Source: an uncultured Nitrospira sp. (GTDB lineage Bacteria > Nitrospirota > Nitrospiria > Nitrospirales > Nitrospiraceae). Taken from it: a stretch of DNA of 39,975 nucleotides. Made by a program: the position numbers and the translations under genes. Numbering within the stretch: the stretch's first letter is position 1; each line of letters begins with the position of its first letter. Under the pieces are notes generated by a model. That model was not told where the DNA came from and did not search any database. It saw nothing but the letters and a program-made list of their open reading frames with translations. Location of the stretch: contig CABVRZ010000007.1 in the NCBI GenBank assembly GCA_902500775.1, forward strand, positions 81,412 through 121,386. The letters run 5' to 3'. Shown here piece by piece: positions 15,675 to 25,751 of the stretch.

Positions 15675-16979
15675 CTATCTGTCTTCTCTCGGCCATAAAG
15701 ACGCCGTTTCCGAATCAGTCTTGGGAGTATCGAGCAATGGGATACCCAACCCCTCAATCTCTTGGAAGGTTCTCCCCGCAATTCCTTGAAGGTCGCCGTA
15801 CATGCCGGCAGTGGAATCAATAACCCCTCGTATCTGTTCTTCACGTTTCGCCCAGAGGCGCGTCATGGTCTTCCGTTCCCGCTCGAGGTCGGCTTGCATA
15901 TCCGTGAACTTTTCGACGATGGCTTCAATGCGATGGCGAAAGCGCGGGCCAGTCAGATATTGATACACCATCTCCGTCTTCGTCTGTTGCCCTTCGCTTG
16001 CGAGGCGAGAGCCTGACAGCTCGATCAAGCTCTGTCGGAGAGCGGTGGCAACGGGAAGCGCACAGCGGGTTTCAGTCACCCAGACTCCTTCGATGAGATC
16101 AAACGACTCGACGCCCTTCGGGAGTGTGTGACTGACGATAATGGCAATTTCTGCCTTGGCCGTCCGTTGGTCGTCGCGAAGTTTGGCCAGCCAGCCGTCG
16201 CTCCAATTTTTGGTCCGTTTAGATTCCCATAAGATCGTTCCACACTGCTGGCCGAGAGGACCGACGACTCGCTGTAAAGCATCGCCGCCGAATTCGCCTT
16301 TGGGAACAGGCTCAATCGTGTCCCTCGGGAACTTAGATCTCAGCACAGCTTCTAGCTCTAGTTCCTGAACTTCGCCCTGGAGCTGCTGCGATCCCTGTTC
16401 AGCCCTGCGCTTGAGTTCCTCGATCTGGGTCTGCATGGAGGCGATGGTTTGCTCTTTCTCCATCACCTTGAGCTTGAGCCCTTCCTCAGCTTCTTTCTTG
16501 GCCTGTTCGCGGGTGACAGAAAGCCCATCTTGGACGCGCTTTTCGACCGTGAGTTCTAGCTCACGCTTGGCATCATCCAGTTCGCGCTTTTGGCGGATGA
16601 GATCCGCCTGTGCTTTCTGCGCCTCGGCGAGCTTGACCTCGCGTTGGGTGAGGAGGTCTTGAAGCTCGACCAACTCTCGTGCTTTTTGGTCGATATCTGT
16701 TTGCAGGGCGAGTTTGGCCTTCTTGGATTCCTCTGTGACGATCTTCGCGCGCTCCAGCAGCAGCTTCTCGGCCACTTGATCGTCAATCGCATGCATGGCT
16801 TGTGAGACGGCTGCTTCACGCTCACGCAAGGATTCTTCTTTCTTGGCAATGTTCGTATCTTTCAGCACCAGCCGCTTCTCATAGTCGCGACGGGTTGACT
16901 CGATCAGGGGCGCGGCAAGGGATTCTGTCAGCTTGATCTCGGTCTTGCAGTTCGGGCAGGTAATAGTGGGTTCAGACAT
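15675..16979 (-). CDS. DUF2130 protein, nuclease-fold with coiled coil
   Basis: 434 residues. A single CPNC near the N-terminus (8-11) begins a possible zinc ribbon, but no second pair is seen. Residues about 30-210 are a long coiled coil. The DUF2130 domain (about 205-400) has the PD-(D/E)xK pattern: Asp233 in FGGDALQRV and Glu252-Ser-Lys254 in ILWESKRTKNW, followed by KAEIAIIVSHTLPKGV. The pattern is that of a metal-dependent nuclease fold, and an active catalytic trio is plausible. Function in the cell is unknown. The same proteins occur widely in bacteria, often in variable regions. Confidence 0.85.
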   Translation of the reverse strand: MSEPTITCPNCKTEIKLTESLAAPLIESTRRDYEKRLVLKDTNIAKKEESLREREAAVSQAMHAIDDQVAEKLLLERAKIVTEESKKAKLALQTDIDQKARELVELQDLLTQREVKLAEAQKAQADLIRQKRELDDAKRELELTVEKRVQDGLSVTREQAKKEAEEGLKLKVMEKEQTIASMQTQIEELKRRAEQGSQQLQGEVQELELEAVLRSKFPRDTIEPVPKGEFGGDALQRVVGPLGQQCGTILWESKRTKNWSDGWLAKLRDDQRTAKAEIAIIVSHTLPKGVESFDLIEGVWVTETRCALPVATALRQSLIELSGSRLASEGQQTKTEMVYQYLTGPRFRHRIEAIVEKFTDMQADLERERKTMTRLWAKREEQIRGVIDSTAGMYGDLQGIAGRTFQEIEGLGIPLLDTPKTDSETASLWPREDR

Positions 16980-17133
16980 AGAGAAATCCTGGTACTGCTG
17001 GAGTAGCTATCGAGGCAATTCCTACGCTCAAGGGGTGAATAAATCAACAGCTCAGATGGGAGTCATAGAACAGAGGGGGTTCGCGACCGCGTGTTGGATG
17101 AGCGCAGAGTATCGTTGGTCTCGACTCTTTCCT

Positions 17134-18288
17134 TTAGCTGAACTGATCCCACGTGTCGCATTGCTTAATCGCCCAGAACACGGCTTCCTTGAGTTTCTTG
17201 AGGGGTATATTGTCGGGATCGCGAATCGCCTGAAGTTTCTTGTCCAGGTCATAGAGGGGTTGGATCGATCGCTTATCGGGGATCTTGCCGAGGGCCCAGG
17301 CCACCTCCGTCAAAACGGACCACTCTGTCTTGGGGTCTTGTAGCTTCGCCAGTAACGGTAAGACGACCGACGCATCACCATGGAGGCCTCCGAGCTGTCC
17401 TAAGGCTTTTGCGGCTGCAGCCTGAACCTCCGGCTGAGGTGAAGTGTTCATCATCTCGACGAGCAATGGGATACCGTCTCGGCCAAGGTTTCCAATCGCG
17501 GCGAGCGCTTGTTTGGCCAGATTGCGGTCCTTGAGTGCTTCCTTCAACTTCGGCATCGCTTCATCCGCCTGCATTTCGCCAAGAAGAGACATAATCTTAA
17601 TCTTTCTGGCTTGGCTGGTGTCCGGAGAATCCAGAAGCTTCATCAGACGATCGGCATGGCCCCACTCCGCCGCCAGCAACAGGGGAAATTCGTACTTCTC
17701 CAGGGCTTCCTGCAGCTTCGCCATCGCGTAACGACCAGCATCTGGTGCCTGTGCTGTCTGGGCAGCAGCGACGGCATCCTCGAACTCTGTGCGTACTTCC
17801 TTCTGCCACTTAATCTTCAATCCCCCGAGGAGGTAGGTCAGCTGACAGGCTGGTCCCTTCCAGAGTCGGGATGGGGCATCAGGCAGGTCTGCGTCTCCAC
17901 CCGTCACGGCCGTGCCTTCCCAGGTCTTGCGTTGTTCGCATTTCACGCGTACGACGACGTCATGTGCTTGCCCGGAATCTCGAACGGTTGAGTATCCGAC
18001 GTCAGCCAACCGTTGAACGACGGAGTCAGCGAGGGAGGTGGAATTCGTGGTGCCTTTCTCGGTGAGGGTCAGCACATCGACGAGCACGGTCTGGATCTTC
18101 TCCAACTGAGTCCGCTGTTCCGGGGTAAAGTACTCGCGGTAGGCCCACCCAGGAGACTTGAGCAGGCTCAGAACAACACACGAGAGGAGGATCGGTACAA
18201 TAACAAGAAGAACTGTGTAACGGTTCCCCTTGTTCCATTCCTGCCTACTCCACTTCTTTACATAGTATGTGACGCGCATCGGCTTCAT
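17134..18288 (-). CDS. Membrane-anchored HEAT-repeat protein
   Basis: 384 residues. A basic N-terminus is followed by one membrane helix at about 23-43 (RYTVLLVIVPILLSCVVLSLL), so the bulk is likely outside the cytoplasm. Residues about 55-180 are unrecognised. From about 195 to the end there are HEAT-like helical pairs: AMPKLKEALKDRNLAKQALAAIGNLG, GIPLLVEMMNTSPQPEVQAAAAKALGQLG and VLPLLAKLQDPKTEWSVLTEVAWALGKI. Such repeats mediate protein contacts. The last 110-170 bases occur three times more in the window as fragments, always in this orientation. The stop codon (TAA) at 17134-17136 is preserved in one of them. Confidence 0.82.
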   Translation of the reverse strand: MKPMRVTYYVKKWSRQEWNKGNRYTVLLVIVPILLSCVVLSLLKSPGWAYREYFTPEQRTQLEKIQTVLVDVLTLTEKGTTNSTSLADSVVQRLADVGYSTVRDSGQAHDVVVRVKCEQRKTWEGTAVTGGDADLPDAPSRLWKGPACQLTYLLGGLKIKWQKEVRTEFEDAVAAAQTAQAPDAGRYAMAKLQEALEKYEFPLLLAAEWGHADRLMKLLDSPDTSQARKIKIMSLLGEMQADEAMPKLKEALKDRNLAKQALAAIGNLGRDGIPLLVEMMNTSPQPEVQAAAAKALGQLGGLHGDASVVLPLLAKLQDPKTEWSVLTEVAWALGKIPDKRSIQPLYDLDKKLQAIRDPDNIPLKKLKEAVFWAIKQCDTWDQFS

Positions 18289-18376
18289 CGGGATTCGTCT
18301 CGCTGCTGAATTTTAGTATACACCTGCCGTCTCATTCAGGTATGGCCTGGACGATTCACCGTGGAAGAGAGTGATA

Positions 18377-18404
18377 TTGACAGCTCCGCATCCCCAATGC
18401 TAAT
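18377..18404 (+). promoter_or_regulatory. Probable sigma-70 promoter of the ATP synthase operon
   Basis: A perfect TTGACA at 18377-18382 is followed by a 16-base spacer and GCTAAT at 18399-18404 (4 of 6 matches). It lies 73-100 bases before the atpH start and points to it. Confidence 0.55.
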
Positions 18405-18418
18405 TTCGCGAGCTCTGC

Positions 18419-18435
18419 TTCGTGATTTTCACGAA
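18419..18435 (+). promoter_or_regulatory. Inverted repeat in the atpH leader
   Basis: TTCGTGA and TCACGAA are perfect arms around a TTT centre, just downstream of the promoter. It could be an operator or an RNA hairpin in the leader. Confidence 0.4.
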
Positions 18436-18476
18436 ACTTTAAGGTCCGTCCAAATAATGTAGGTGAGTCGAGAACG

Positions 18477-19016
18477 GTGATTAAAACAACAGTTGCGCGA
18501 CGTTATGCACAGGCCCTCTTCGAACTCCTTGACCAATCCAGCATCGAAGTAACGCGAACTGCTCTCGATAGTCTGGGACAGGCTCTGAAGGAGTCTGACC
18601 AACTTCGACATGTCGTGGCGTCACCCGCATTTAGTGTTGAGGAAAAGATCTCGGTGCTGCAGGGGTTGGCTGAGCGATTGGGATGTTCACAGACCGGTCA
18701 GGCCTTTCTGGGGCAATTAGTGAAGAAGAGTCGAGTCGGATTCTTGCCCGAGATTGCCGTGGCGTTTGGAAAACTGGTTGATCAGGCAAAGGGCACTCAG
18801 CCGGTGACGGTGTCGTCGGCGACGGCACTACCCACTACGGAACAAGAGCGAATTAAAGCGCGGCTACGGGACACACTCAAACGCGAAGTGGATGTCACGT
18901 TTCAGACCGACGCGAGTCATCTTGCCGGGCTGCAGATCCGTATCGGCAGCACGGTGGTCGACAGCACTGTCCAGGGTCGCCTGCGCGACCTGCACGTGGC
19001 GTTGACACGAGAATAA
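18477..19016 (+). CDS. atpH: ATP synthase F1 delta subunit
   Basis: 179 residues matching OSCP/delta: [13 protein letters not shown] at the start, [45 protein letters not shown] and a C-terminal half ending [21 protein letters not shown]. It links F1 to the b-subunit stalk of F0. The start codon is GTG at 18477, with AGGTGAG about 9 bases upstream. It is the first gene of the operon, and no F0 genes (a, c, b) precede it. Confidence 0.95.
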   Translation: MIKTTVARRYAQALFELLDQSSIEVTRTALDSLGQALKESDQLRHVVASPAFSVEEKISVLQGLAERLGCSQTGQAFLGQLVKKSRVGFLPEIAVAFGKLVDQAKGTQPVTVSSATALPTTEQERIKARLRDTLKREVDVTFQTDASHLAGLQIRIGSTVVDSTVQGRLRDLHVALTRE

Positions 19017-19027
19017 AAGGAGTCGTC

Positions 19028-20545
19028 ATGCAGATCAGGGCCGAAGAAATCAGTGCGATCATCAAGGAAAAGATCAAGGGGTTCGACAAGCAGGTTGATG
19101 TCAAGGAAACGGGCTCAGTCATTCAGGTCGGCGACGGCATTGCCAAGGTCTATGGCTTAGATGGAGCCATGGCCGGAGAGATGTTGGAGTTCCCTGGCGG
19201 ACTCTATGGCATCGCGCTGAACCTTGAAGAGGACAATGTCGGCGCGGTGTTGATGGGTGACGACGTCGGAATCAAGGAAGGCGATCCAGTCAAGCGGACC
19301 GGCCGCATCGCGGAAATTCCGGTCGGCGAAGCGCTCGTCGGTCGCGTCGTCAATGCCATCGGTCAGCCGATCGACGGGAAGGGTCCTATCAACTCCCAGC
19401 ACCATTCCCGTATCGAAGTCGTGGCCCCCGGTGTGAATACACGCCAATCTGTTCGTGAGCCGCTGCAAACCGGCATCAAGGCGATCGACGCCATGATCCC
19501 GATCGGTCGTGGTCAGCGTGAGCTGATCATCGGCGACCGCCAGACCGGCAAAACGGCTATTGCGGTCGATACGATCATCAATCAAAAGGGTCTGGACGTA
19601 TTTTGCATCTATGTTGCGGTCGGCCAGAAGCGTTCGACGGTGGCTCGTGTGGTGAAGACCCTCGAGGAAAACCATGCGATGGAGTACAGCATGGTGGTGT
19701 CGGCGAGCGCCAGCGACCCGGCTCCCATGCAATTTCTAGCACCTTTCGCAGGGGCGGCCATCGGAGAATATTTTCGTGACAACGGCAAGCACGCGTTGAT
19801 CGTGTACGACGATTTGTCCAAGCACGCCGTTGCCTATCGCCAGCTCTCCCTCTTGCTTCGTCGACCCCCGGGTCGCGAAGCCTATCCGGGCGATGTGTTC
19901 TATCTGCACTCGCGCTTGCTGGAGCGGGCAGCCAAGCTCAGCGAAAAGCTCGGTGGGGGAAGCCTCACTGCCTTGCCCATCATTGAAACGCAAGCGGGTG
20001 ACGTGTCGGCCTACATTCCAACGAATGTCATCTCGATCACGGACGGGCAGATCTATCTCGGGAGCGATCTGTTCTACTCCGGTATTCGTCCGGCCATTAA
20101 CGTCGGACTCTCGGTCTCGCGCGTCGGCGGATCCGCTCAGATTAAGACGATGAAACAGGTGGCCGGTACGCTTCGGTTGGACCTCGCCCAGTATCGTGAA
20201 ATGGCGGCGTTTGCCCAGTTCGGTAGTGAGCTCGACAAGGCAACCCAGCTGCAGTTAGCTCGTGGTGTACGCATGGTGGAGTTGCTCAAGCAGGGACAGT
20301 ACAAACCTATGCCGGTGGCAGATCAGGTGCTCTCCATCTACGCGGGTACGCAGGGATTCCTCGATGATGTGGCGGTGGACAAGGTTCAGCAGTTCGAGGC
20401 GGACCTCCTGCATTACATTCAACAGAATCATCCAGATCTGAAGAAGGAAGTGGCGACGATCGGCAAGATCGACGACAAGGTTGGTGGCCGGTTGAAAGAG
20501 ATTATCACGAGCTTCAAGCAGAAGATGGGATACGGAGCCAAGTAG
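19028..20545 (+). CDS. atpA: ATP synthase F1 alpha subunit
   Basis: 505 residues, full length. P-loop GDRQTGKT at 169-176, and the alpha signature [17 protein letters not shown] is present. It forms the catalytic-hexamer non-catalytic sites with beta. AAAAGGAGTCGTC precedes the ATG. The gap to atpH is 11 bases, so they are co-transcribed. Confidence 0.98.
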   Translation: MQIRAEEISAIIKEKIKGFDKQVDVKETGSVIQVGDGIAKVYGLDGAMAGEMLEFPGGLYGIALNLEEDNVGAVLMGDDVGIKEGDPVKRTGRIAEIPVGEALVGRVVNAIGQPIDGKGPINSQHHSRIEVVAPGVNTRQSVREPLQTGIKAIDAMIPIGRGQRELIIGDRQTGKTAIAVDTIINQKGLDVFCIYVAVGQKRSTVARVVKTLEENHAMEYSMVVSASASDPAPMQFLAPFAGAAIGEYFRDNGKHALIVYDDLSKHAVAYRQLSLLLRRPPGREAYPGDVFYLHSRLLERAAKLSEKLGGGSLTALPIIETQAGDVSAYIPTNVISITDGQIYLGSDLFYSGIRPAINVGLSVSRVGGSAQIKTMKQVAGTLRLDLAQYREMAAFAQFGSELDKATQLQLARGVRMVELLKQGQYKPMPVADQVLSIYAGTQGFLDDVAVDKVQQFEADLLHYIQQNHPDLKKEVATIGKIDDKVGGRLKEIITSFKQKMGYGAK

Positions 20546-20609
20546 CCACCAGCGTTCAGCCGTCAGCCGCGAGCTGATTGCTGAGAGCCGATAGCTGAAA
20601 GCCAGAATC
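20546..20609. repeat. Short repetitive spacer between atpA and atpG
   Basis: The spacer consists of imperfect units of the form AGC-TGA/CGA: TCAGCCGTCAGCC, GAGCTGATTGCTGAGAGCCGATAGCTGAAAGC. Similar low-complexity spacers are common in some Nitrospira intergenic regions (from memory, not checked). Confidence 0.5.
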
Positions 20610-21488
20610 ATGCCAAGTCTTCAATCATTACGTCGCAAGATTTCAGCCTTTAAGAATACGCAGAAGATCACCAAAGCCATGAAGATGGTCGCTGCGGCCA
20701 AGCTGAAACGGTCTCAAGACCGGATTCTCGCCGCGCGCCCCTATGCGCATAAAATGCGCGGAGTGTTAAGTAACTTGAGCCAGCGAGTGAACCGCTCTTC
20801 TCATCCCCTTCTGCAGAAGCGTGAGGGGAAGAAGGTCGAAGTTCTCGTGGTGACGAGCGACCGAGGGCTCTGTGGTGGCTTCAACGGCAATATCGCCCGC
20901 AAGAGTTCCGAGTTTGTTCGGCAGTGTGAAGCGCGAGGGCTCCAAGTGAATCTGAGCATTATCGGTCGCAAGGGACGGGACTATTTTCGCCGCCGTGCCT
21001 GGCCGATTCGACAAGAATGGACCGGTATCTTCGATAAGTTAACCTTCGAGCATGCCATCGATATCGGTGGCGACCTCACGGACAATTTTGTCAAAGGCAC
21101 ATTCGACGAACTCTATGTCGTCTACAATGAATTCAAGTCTGCGATCCAGCAGCGAGTCATTGTTGAAAAGCTGTTCCCGATCGATGCGCAAGAGGAATTC
21201 GGTACCGCTTCCGGAGAAGCCCCGATGAGTGGGAGTTATCTCTACGAACCGGAAGAAGCCGAACTATTGGCCGTCTTGATTCCGAAGCATTTTCAGGTAC
21301 AGGCCTACCGGATTTTGTTGGAGTCTGCGGCAGCCGAGCATGGGGCTCGCATGGCCGCGATGGATGGCGCCACGCGTAACGCCGGCCAGCTCATCAAGAA
21401 AGTGACGCTATATTACAATAAGACCAGGCAGGCGGCGATTACGAAAGAGTTGATGGATATCGTCGGCGGTGCCGAAGCGTTGAAATAA
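20610..21488 (+). CDS. atpG: ATP synthase F1 gamma subunit
   Basis: 292 residues. The N-terminal helix (LQSLRRKISAFKNTQKITKAMKMVAAAKLKRSQDR) and C-terminal helix (AAEHGARMAAMDGATRNAGQLIKKVTLYYNKTRQAAITKEL) are the conserved coiled-coil shaft of gamma. It rotates within the alpha-beta hexamer. No clear ribosome binding site lies before the ATG at 20610 because the spacer is repetitive. Confidence 0.97.
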   Translation: MPSLQSLRRKISAFKNTQKITKAMKMVAAAKLKRSQDRILAARPYAHKMRGVLSNLSQRVNRSSHPLLQKREGKKVEVLVVTSDRGLCGGFNGNIARKSSEFVRQCEARGLQVNLSIIGRKGRDYFRRRAWPIRQEWTGIFDKLTFEHAIDIGGDLTDNFVKGTFDELYVVYNEFKSAIQQRVIVEKLFPIDAQEEFGTASGEAPMSGSYLYEPEEAELLAVLIPKHFQVQAYRILLESAAAEHGARMAAMDGATRNAGQLIKKVTLYYNKTRQAAITKELMDIVGGAEALK

Positions 21489-21498
21489 GTAGGTTGTG

Positions 21499-21548
21499 CT
21501 GAGTGCCGAGTCATAACGGGTCGTCTGTTTTTAGCACTGGGCACTCAG
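21499..21548. repeat. Inverted repeat in atpG-atpD spacer
   Basis: CTGAGTGCC at 21499-21507 and GGCACTCAG at 21540-21548 are perfect 9-bp arms with a 32-base loop that holds a TTTTT run. Further partial AGCACT/TTAGCAC units follow. It is another low-complexity spacer inside the operon. Confidence 0.55.
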
Positions 21549-21555
21549 AACTTAG

Positions 21556-23022
<1,467 letters not shown>

Positions 23023-23039
23023 ATAGGCGGCTGAACCGA

Positions 23040-23108
23040 GCGTCCTCCGAGCTTGCGCAACGCGCGGTCTCGGAAGACCCTCGTTGCATGCGCGCAGTTG
23101 AGGACGCA
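23040..23108. repeat. Nested inverted-repeat element between atpD and atpC
   Basis: Three concentric stems are visible: GCGTCCTC (23040-23047) with GAGGACGC (23101-23108), GCAACG with CGTTGC inside it, and GGTCT with AGACC around a CGGA loop in the centre. A 69-base compact structure like this resembles a REP/BIME-type mobile palindrome or an RNA domain. Confidence 0.6.
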
Positions 23109-23115
23109 TCGGTTC

Positions 23116-23131
23116 CCACCTTAAGGTGGGA
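23116..23131. promoter_or_regulatory. Perfect 16-base palindrome before atpC
   Basis: CCCACCTTAAGGTGGG is a perfect palindrome directly after the nested element and 15 bases before the atpC start. It could be an operator, a hairpin near the ribosome binding site or part of the mobile element. Confidence 0.5.
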
Positions 23132-23146
23132 TGAAGGAAGAGAGAG

Positions 23147-23569
23147 ATGCCAGGGAAGTTTTTATTAGAGGTTGTAACACCGGAAAAACTCCTCTTGAGT
23201 CAACAGGTCGATGAAGTCATTGCGCCTGGCTCAGAGGGTGAATTCGGGGTGTTGGCAGGGCATTGTCATTTTCTGTCGACTCTCCGGATCGGCGAACTCC
23301 GGTATCGGGTTGATCAAGAGACTCATTCGATGGCGGTGCTTTGGGGATTTGCGGAAGTCACTCCGACCAAAGTCACGATCATGGCAGAAGTTGCTGAAAA
23401 AGCAGAGGATATTGATGTGGAGGGGGCCACCGCCAAGGTGGCCGAAGCTGAACGGCGACTTCAGGCCGGCGGATTGCCGTCCGAAGTCAAAGAGGCTCAG
23501 GTGAGCCTCGAAAAAGCTCGCCTTCGCAAAAAAATTGCTGAGCGCGCCCAAAAACCAAGTCACGCCTAG
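23147..23569 (+). CDS. atpC: ATP synthase F1 epsilon subunit
   Basis: 140 residues. The N-terminal beta-sandwich starts FLLEVVTPEKLLLSQQVDEVIAPGSEGEFGVLAGH, and the C-terminal helical hairpin (about 88-135) is rich in Glu and Lys. It regulates F1 and contacts the c-ring through gamma. The last gene of the F1 group; nothing following it is part of the operon. Confidence 0.96.
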   Translation: MPGKFLLEVVTPEKLLLSQQVDEVIAPGSEGEFGVLAGHCHFLSTLRIGELRYRVDQETHSMAVLWGFAEVTPTKVTIMAEVAEKAEDIDVEGATAKVAEAERRLQAGGLPSEVKEAQVSLEKARLRKKIAERAQKPSHA

Positions 23570-23936
23570 ACTCTATCGATTCTCGTTCATATCTCTATCC
23601 TTCTGCGTGTCAATGTGCTCTGCTCCGCGATAAACAGCTTTCCTGCTGTCTCATCGCTTCAAAATCGAGCCCTGAAGGTGCCGTCGTGAGGGCGAAGGTC
23701 TCTCGTTCTTGAATATCCAAGTCAGTTCAAGGGTAACCACTGCTTGAGCACCACAGGGTAGCTATTTCTTCATCTGTGTAGAGATGGGCTGCTCAACAAA
23801 TATTCCAGCTTCAATGCTGTCCTACGCGATGTACTGGATTTACAAGGGTTTCAAGGATTGAAATAGGCCCGACCCAGTGGTTGTATCGCGAGCACAGAAA
23901 GGCAAAGGGTTCATTGAATCGACCGGGAGACCGTTC
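23570..23936. other. Intergenic stretch, nothing recognised
   Basis: 367 bases between atpC and the convergent Anbu gene. No hairpin with a T run, repeat or reading frame with a domain was found. Confidence 0.5.
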
Positions 23937-24707
23937 TCAATCAGTCGGAGCGCCGGGGGGTGTGGACGACGATCGCGATTCTTGAGGAAGCGAGTCGAGA
24001 AGGCAATCAATCCACTTCGACGGTAACTTCTCAACTGATTCATAGATGCGGGATTGCCACCAGACAGCAATTTCAGCGAGATCTTCCTTCTGAAAACGGT
24101 GTTCGATGATGTCAAAGGTATCATGGCGATAAAGGACCACATCGAGTGGATATTCGACGCTGGTCGAGCTTGTGCGGGTGGCGTCGAACGCAAGAAAGCC
24201 CACCTTCATAGCGAAGTCCATGCTGGAGTCATAGCGTAATACGCGATCGAGGAGCGGTTTCCCATAGCCTGTCTCCCCGATGATGCAATAGGGGGTCCCT
24301 TCACTCACTTCGACCCAGTTCCCCTGTGGGTAGATGAGGTAGAGTTTATGCTCCTTGTCATTTTCCAACTGCCCACCCACGAGAGCGTGAAGGTTGAAAA
24401 TCAGGCCTGCTTGATCCAGTGCCGCACGGTCTTCTTCTGCCACGCGGCGAATCTGCGCAGCGAACACGTTGACGGCTTTGAATAACTTGTCGAAGGTCTG
24501 ATCGCCCTCGTTAATGGCCTCGTCGAAATACGTGACGGCCTTGTCTCGAACGGACCGGAGCCCAGATGTCATCAAAAACATCGAGTGACGCCCATGCTGA
24601 TGAATCGAAACTTTCCCTGCGGTGATGTATTCAGCACCCGTGGTGACTCGGGTATCGGCAATCCCGACAAGACCGTCCTCCACTTTCATTCCTAAACAAA
24701 AGGTCAT
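23937..24707 (-). CDS. Anbu, proteasome-type peptidase
   Basis: 256 residues. The N-terminus MTFCLGMKVEDGLVGIADTRVTTG is that of Anbu (ancestral beta subunit), with Thr2 as the nucleophile if Met1 is removed. The Asp of IADTR and the Lys of GKVSIHQ match the other proteasome catalytic residues. The rest continues as a beta-type Ntn-hydrolase (MFLMTSGLRSVRDKA, YCIIGETGYGKPLLDR). The last 25 residues are Ser/Pro-rich and probably disordered. Anbu proteins form open ring or helical particles, and the substrate is unknown. Its ATG overlaps the end of the alpha-E gene (ATGA). The usual transglutaminase gene of this operon is absent here. Confidence 0.92.
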   Translation of the reverse strand: MTFCLGMKVEDGLVGIADTRVTTGAEYITAGKVSIHQHGRHSMFLMTSGLRSVRDKAVTYFDEAINEGDQTFDKLFKAVNVFAAQIRRVAEEDRAALDQAGLIFNLHALVGGQLENDKEHKLYLIYPQGNWVEVSEGTPYCIIGETGYGKPLLDRVLRYDSSMDFAMKVGFLAFDATRTSSTSVEYPLDVVLYRHDTFDIIEHRFQKEDLAEIAVWWQSRIYESVEKLPSKWIDCLLDSLPQESRSSSTPPGAPTD

Positions 24708-25690
24708 TGTGTCTCCGTTCCGACGATTGTACTGTGAACGTGGATTGGACGAGGGGCAAAGAATGTCTCGTAAATGGCGTCTCCTACAGAATTGAGCTGT
24801 GCTTGAAACCGATCCAAGAATTCATGCAGTCCTCCGGTAAGGCAATCCTCGAGATCACCGAAGTCCAACTCGGCGCGCAATCGCCCCAGTCGCTTTTCGG
24901 CGTGGTTCTGATAGGCCCCATGCTCTGACCCGGAGATCGCATGCAGGGAATCCTCACTCTTGATTAGGCAGTAGCGAATGGCTCGAGGGAAGGTGGGATC
25001 CAAGATCAGAAACGCCGTAACATCGTCGGGAGAGATACGGCCAAAACGTTTATAGTACATCTCCAAGGCACTGGCGGATTTCAACAGCGCGGACCACTGG
25101 ATGATATCGAATGGGGTGCCGACTTCGTCGACCGTCGGTAAGAGCATGAAATACTTCACGTCAAGAATGCGTGAGGTTTTGTCCGCGCGTTCCAGCAATC
25201 GACCGAGGCGAGCAAAATGCCAACCCTCTCCATGTGACATGGTGGCATCGGTAATGCCCAAAAACAGGTGACTATTCGCCTTGACCTCGGTCAAAAAGGT
25301 GTGGAGACTTTGTCTGGACCACCCGTTTGAAAGGGCGTCCCTGACCATGAGGTAAAAGCGGTTGACCTGTTCCCACATGTCGGTAGAGATGACTTCTCGG
25401 ACCGACCGAGCATTCTCTCTGGCAGCCACGAGGCAAGACAGGATCGAATTGGCATTCGTCGTATCGGCTAAGAGGAACTGGATGACGGTTTCTTTCGTGG
25501 GATTTCCATATCGATCGGCAAAACTCTCGTGATCTCCCGTCGTGAAGACCAACGGGCCCCACTGCTCCGTCGTGCCTCTAGGAAGGTCGAGCGTCATGTT
25601 GAGGTTGACTTCGATGAAGCGGGCATAGTTTTCAGCCCGTTCAATGTAACGATTTAACCAATAAATGGAGCTGGCGACCCGGCTCAGCAT
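24704..25690 (-). CDS. Alpha-E domain protein (DUF403)
   Basis: 328 residues, starting with the family's MLSRVASSIYWLNRYIERAENYARFIEVN. The protein is all-alpha and has the alpha-E domain, which in other genomes always sits next to the circularly permuted ATP-grasp protein, transglutaminase-like proteins and Anbu. A role in peptide ligation or modification was predicted from that context, not proven. It overlaps the Anbu gene by 4 bases and lies 61 bases after the ATP-grasp gene. Confidence 0.9.
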   Translation of the reverse strand: MLSRVASSIYWLNRYIERAENYARFIEVNLNMTLDLPRGTTEQWGPLVFTTGDHESFADRYGNPTKETVIQFLLADTTNANSILSCLVAARENARSVREVISTDMWEQVNRFYLMVRDALSNGWSRQSLHTFLTEVKANSHLFLGITDATMSHGEGWHFARLGRLLERADKTSRILDVKYFMLLPTVDEVGTPFDIIQWSALLKSASALEMYYKRFGRISPDDVTAFLILDPTFPRAIRYCLIKSEDSLHAISGSEHGAYQNHAEKRLGRLRAELDFGDLEDCLTGGLHEFLDRFQAQLNSVGDAIYETFFAPRPIHVHSTIVGTETQ

Positions 25691-25751
25691 GAATCACCGG
25701 CTTCCTTGTATTGAGCAGTGAGGTAAGCGATGACACGAGCTTGCCCGCTCC

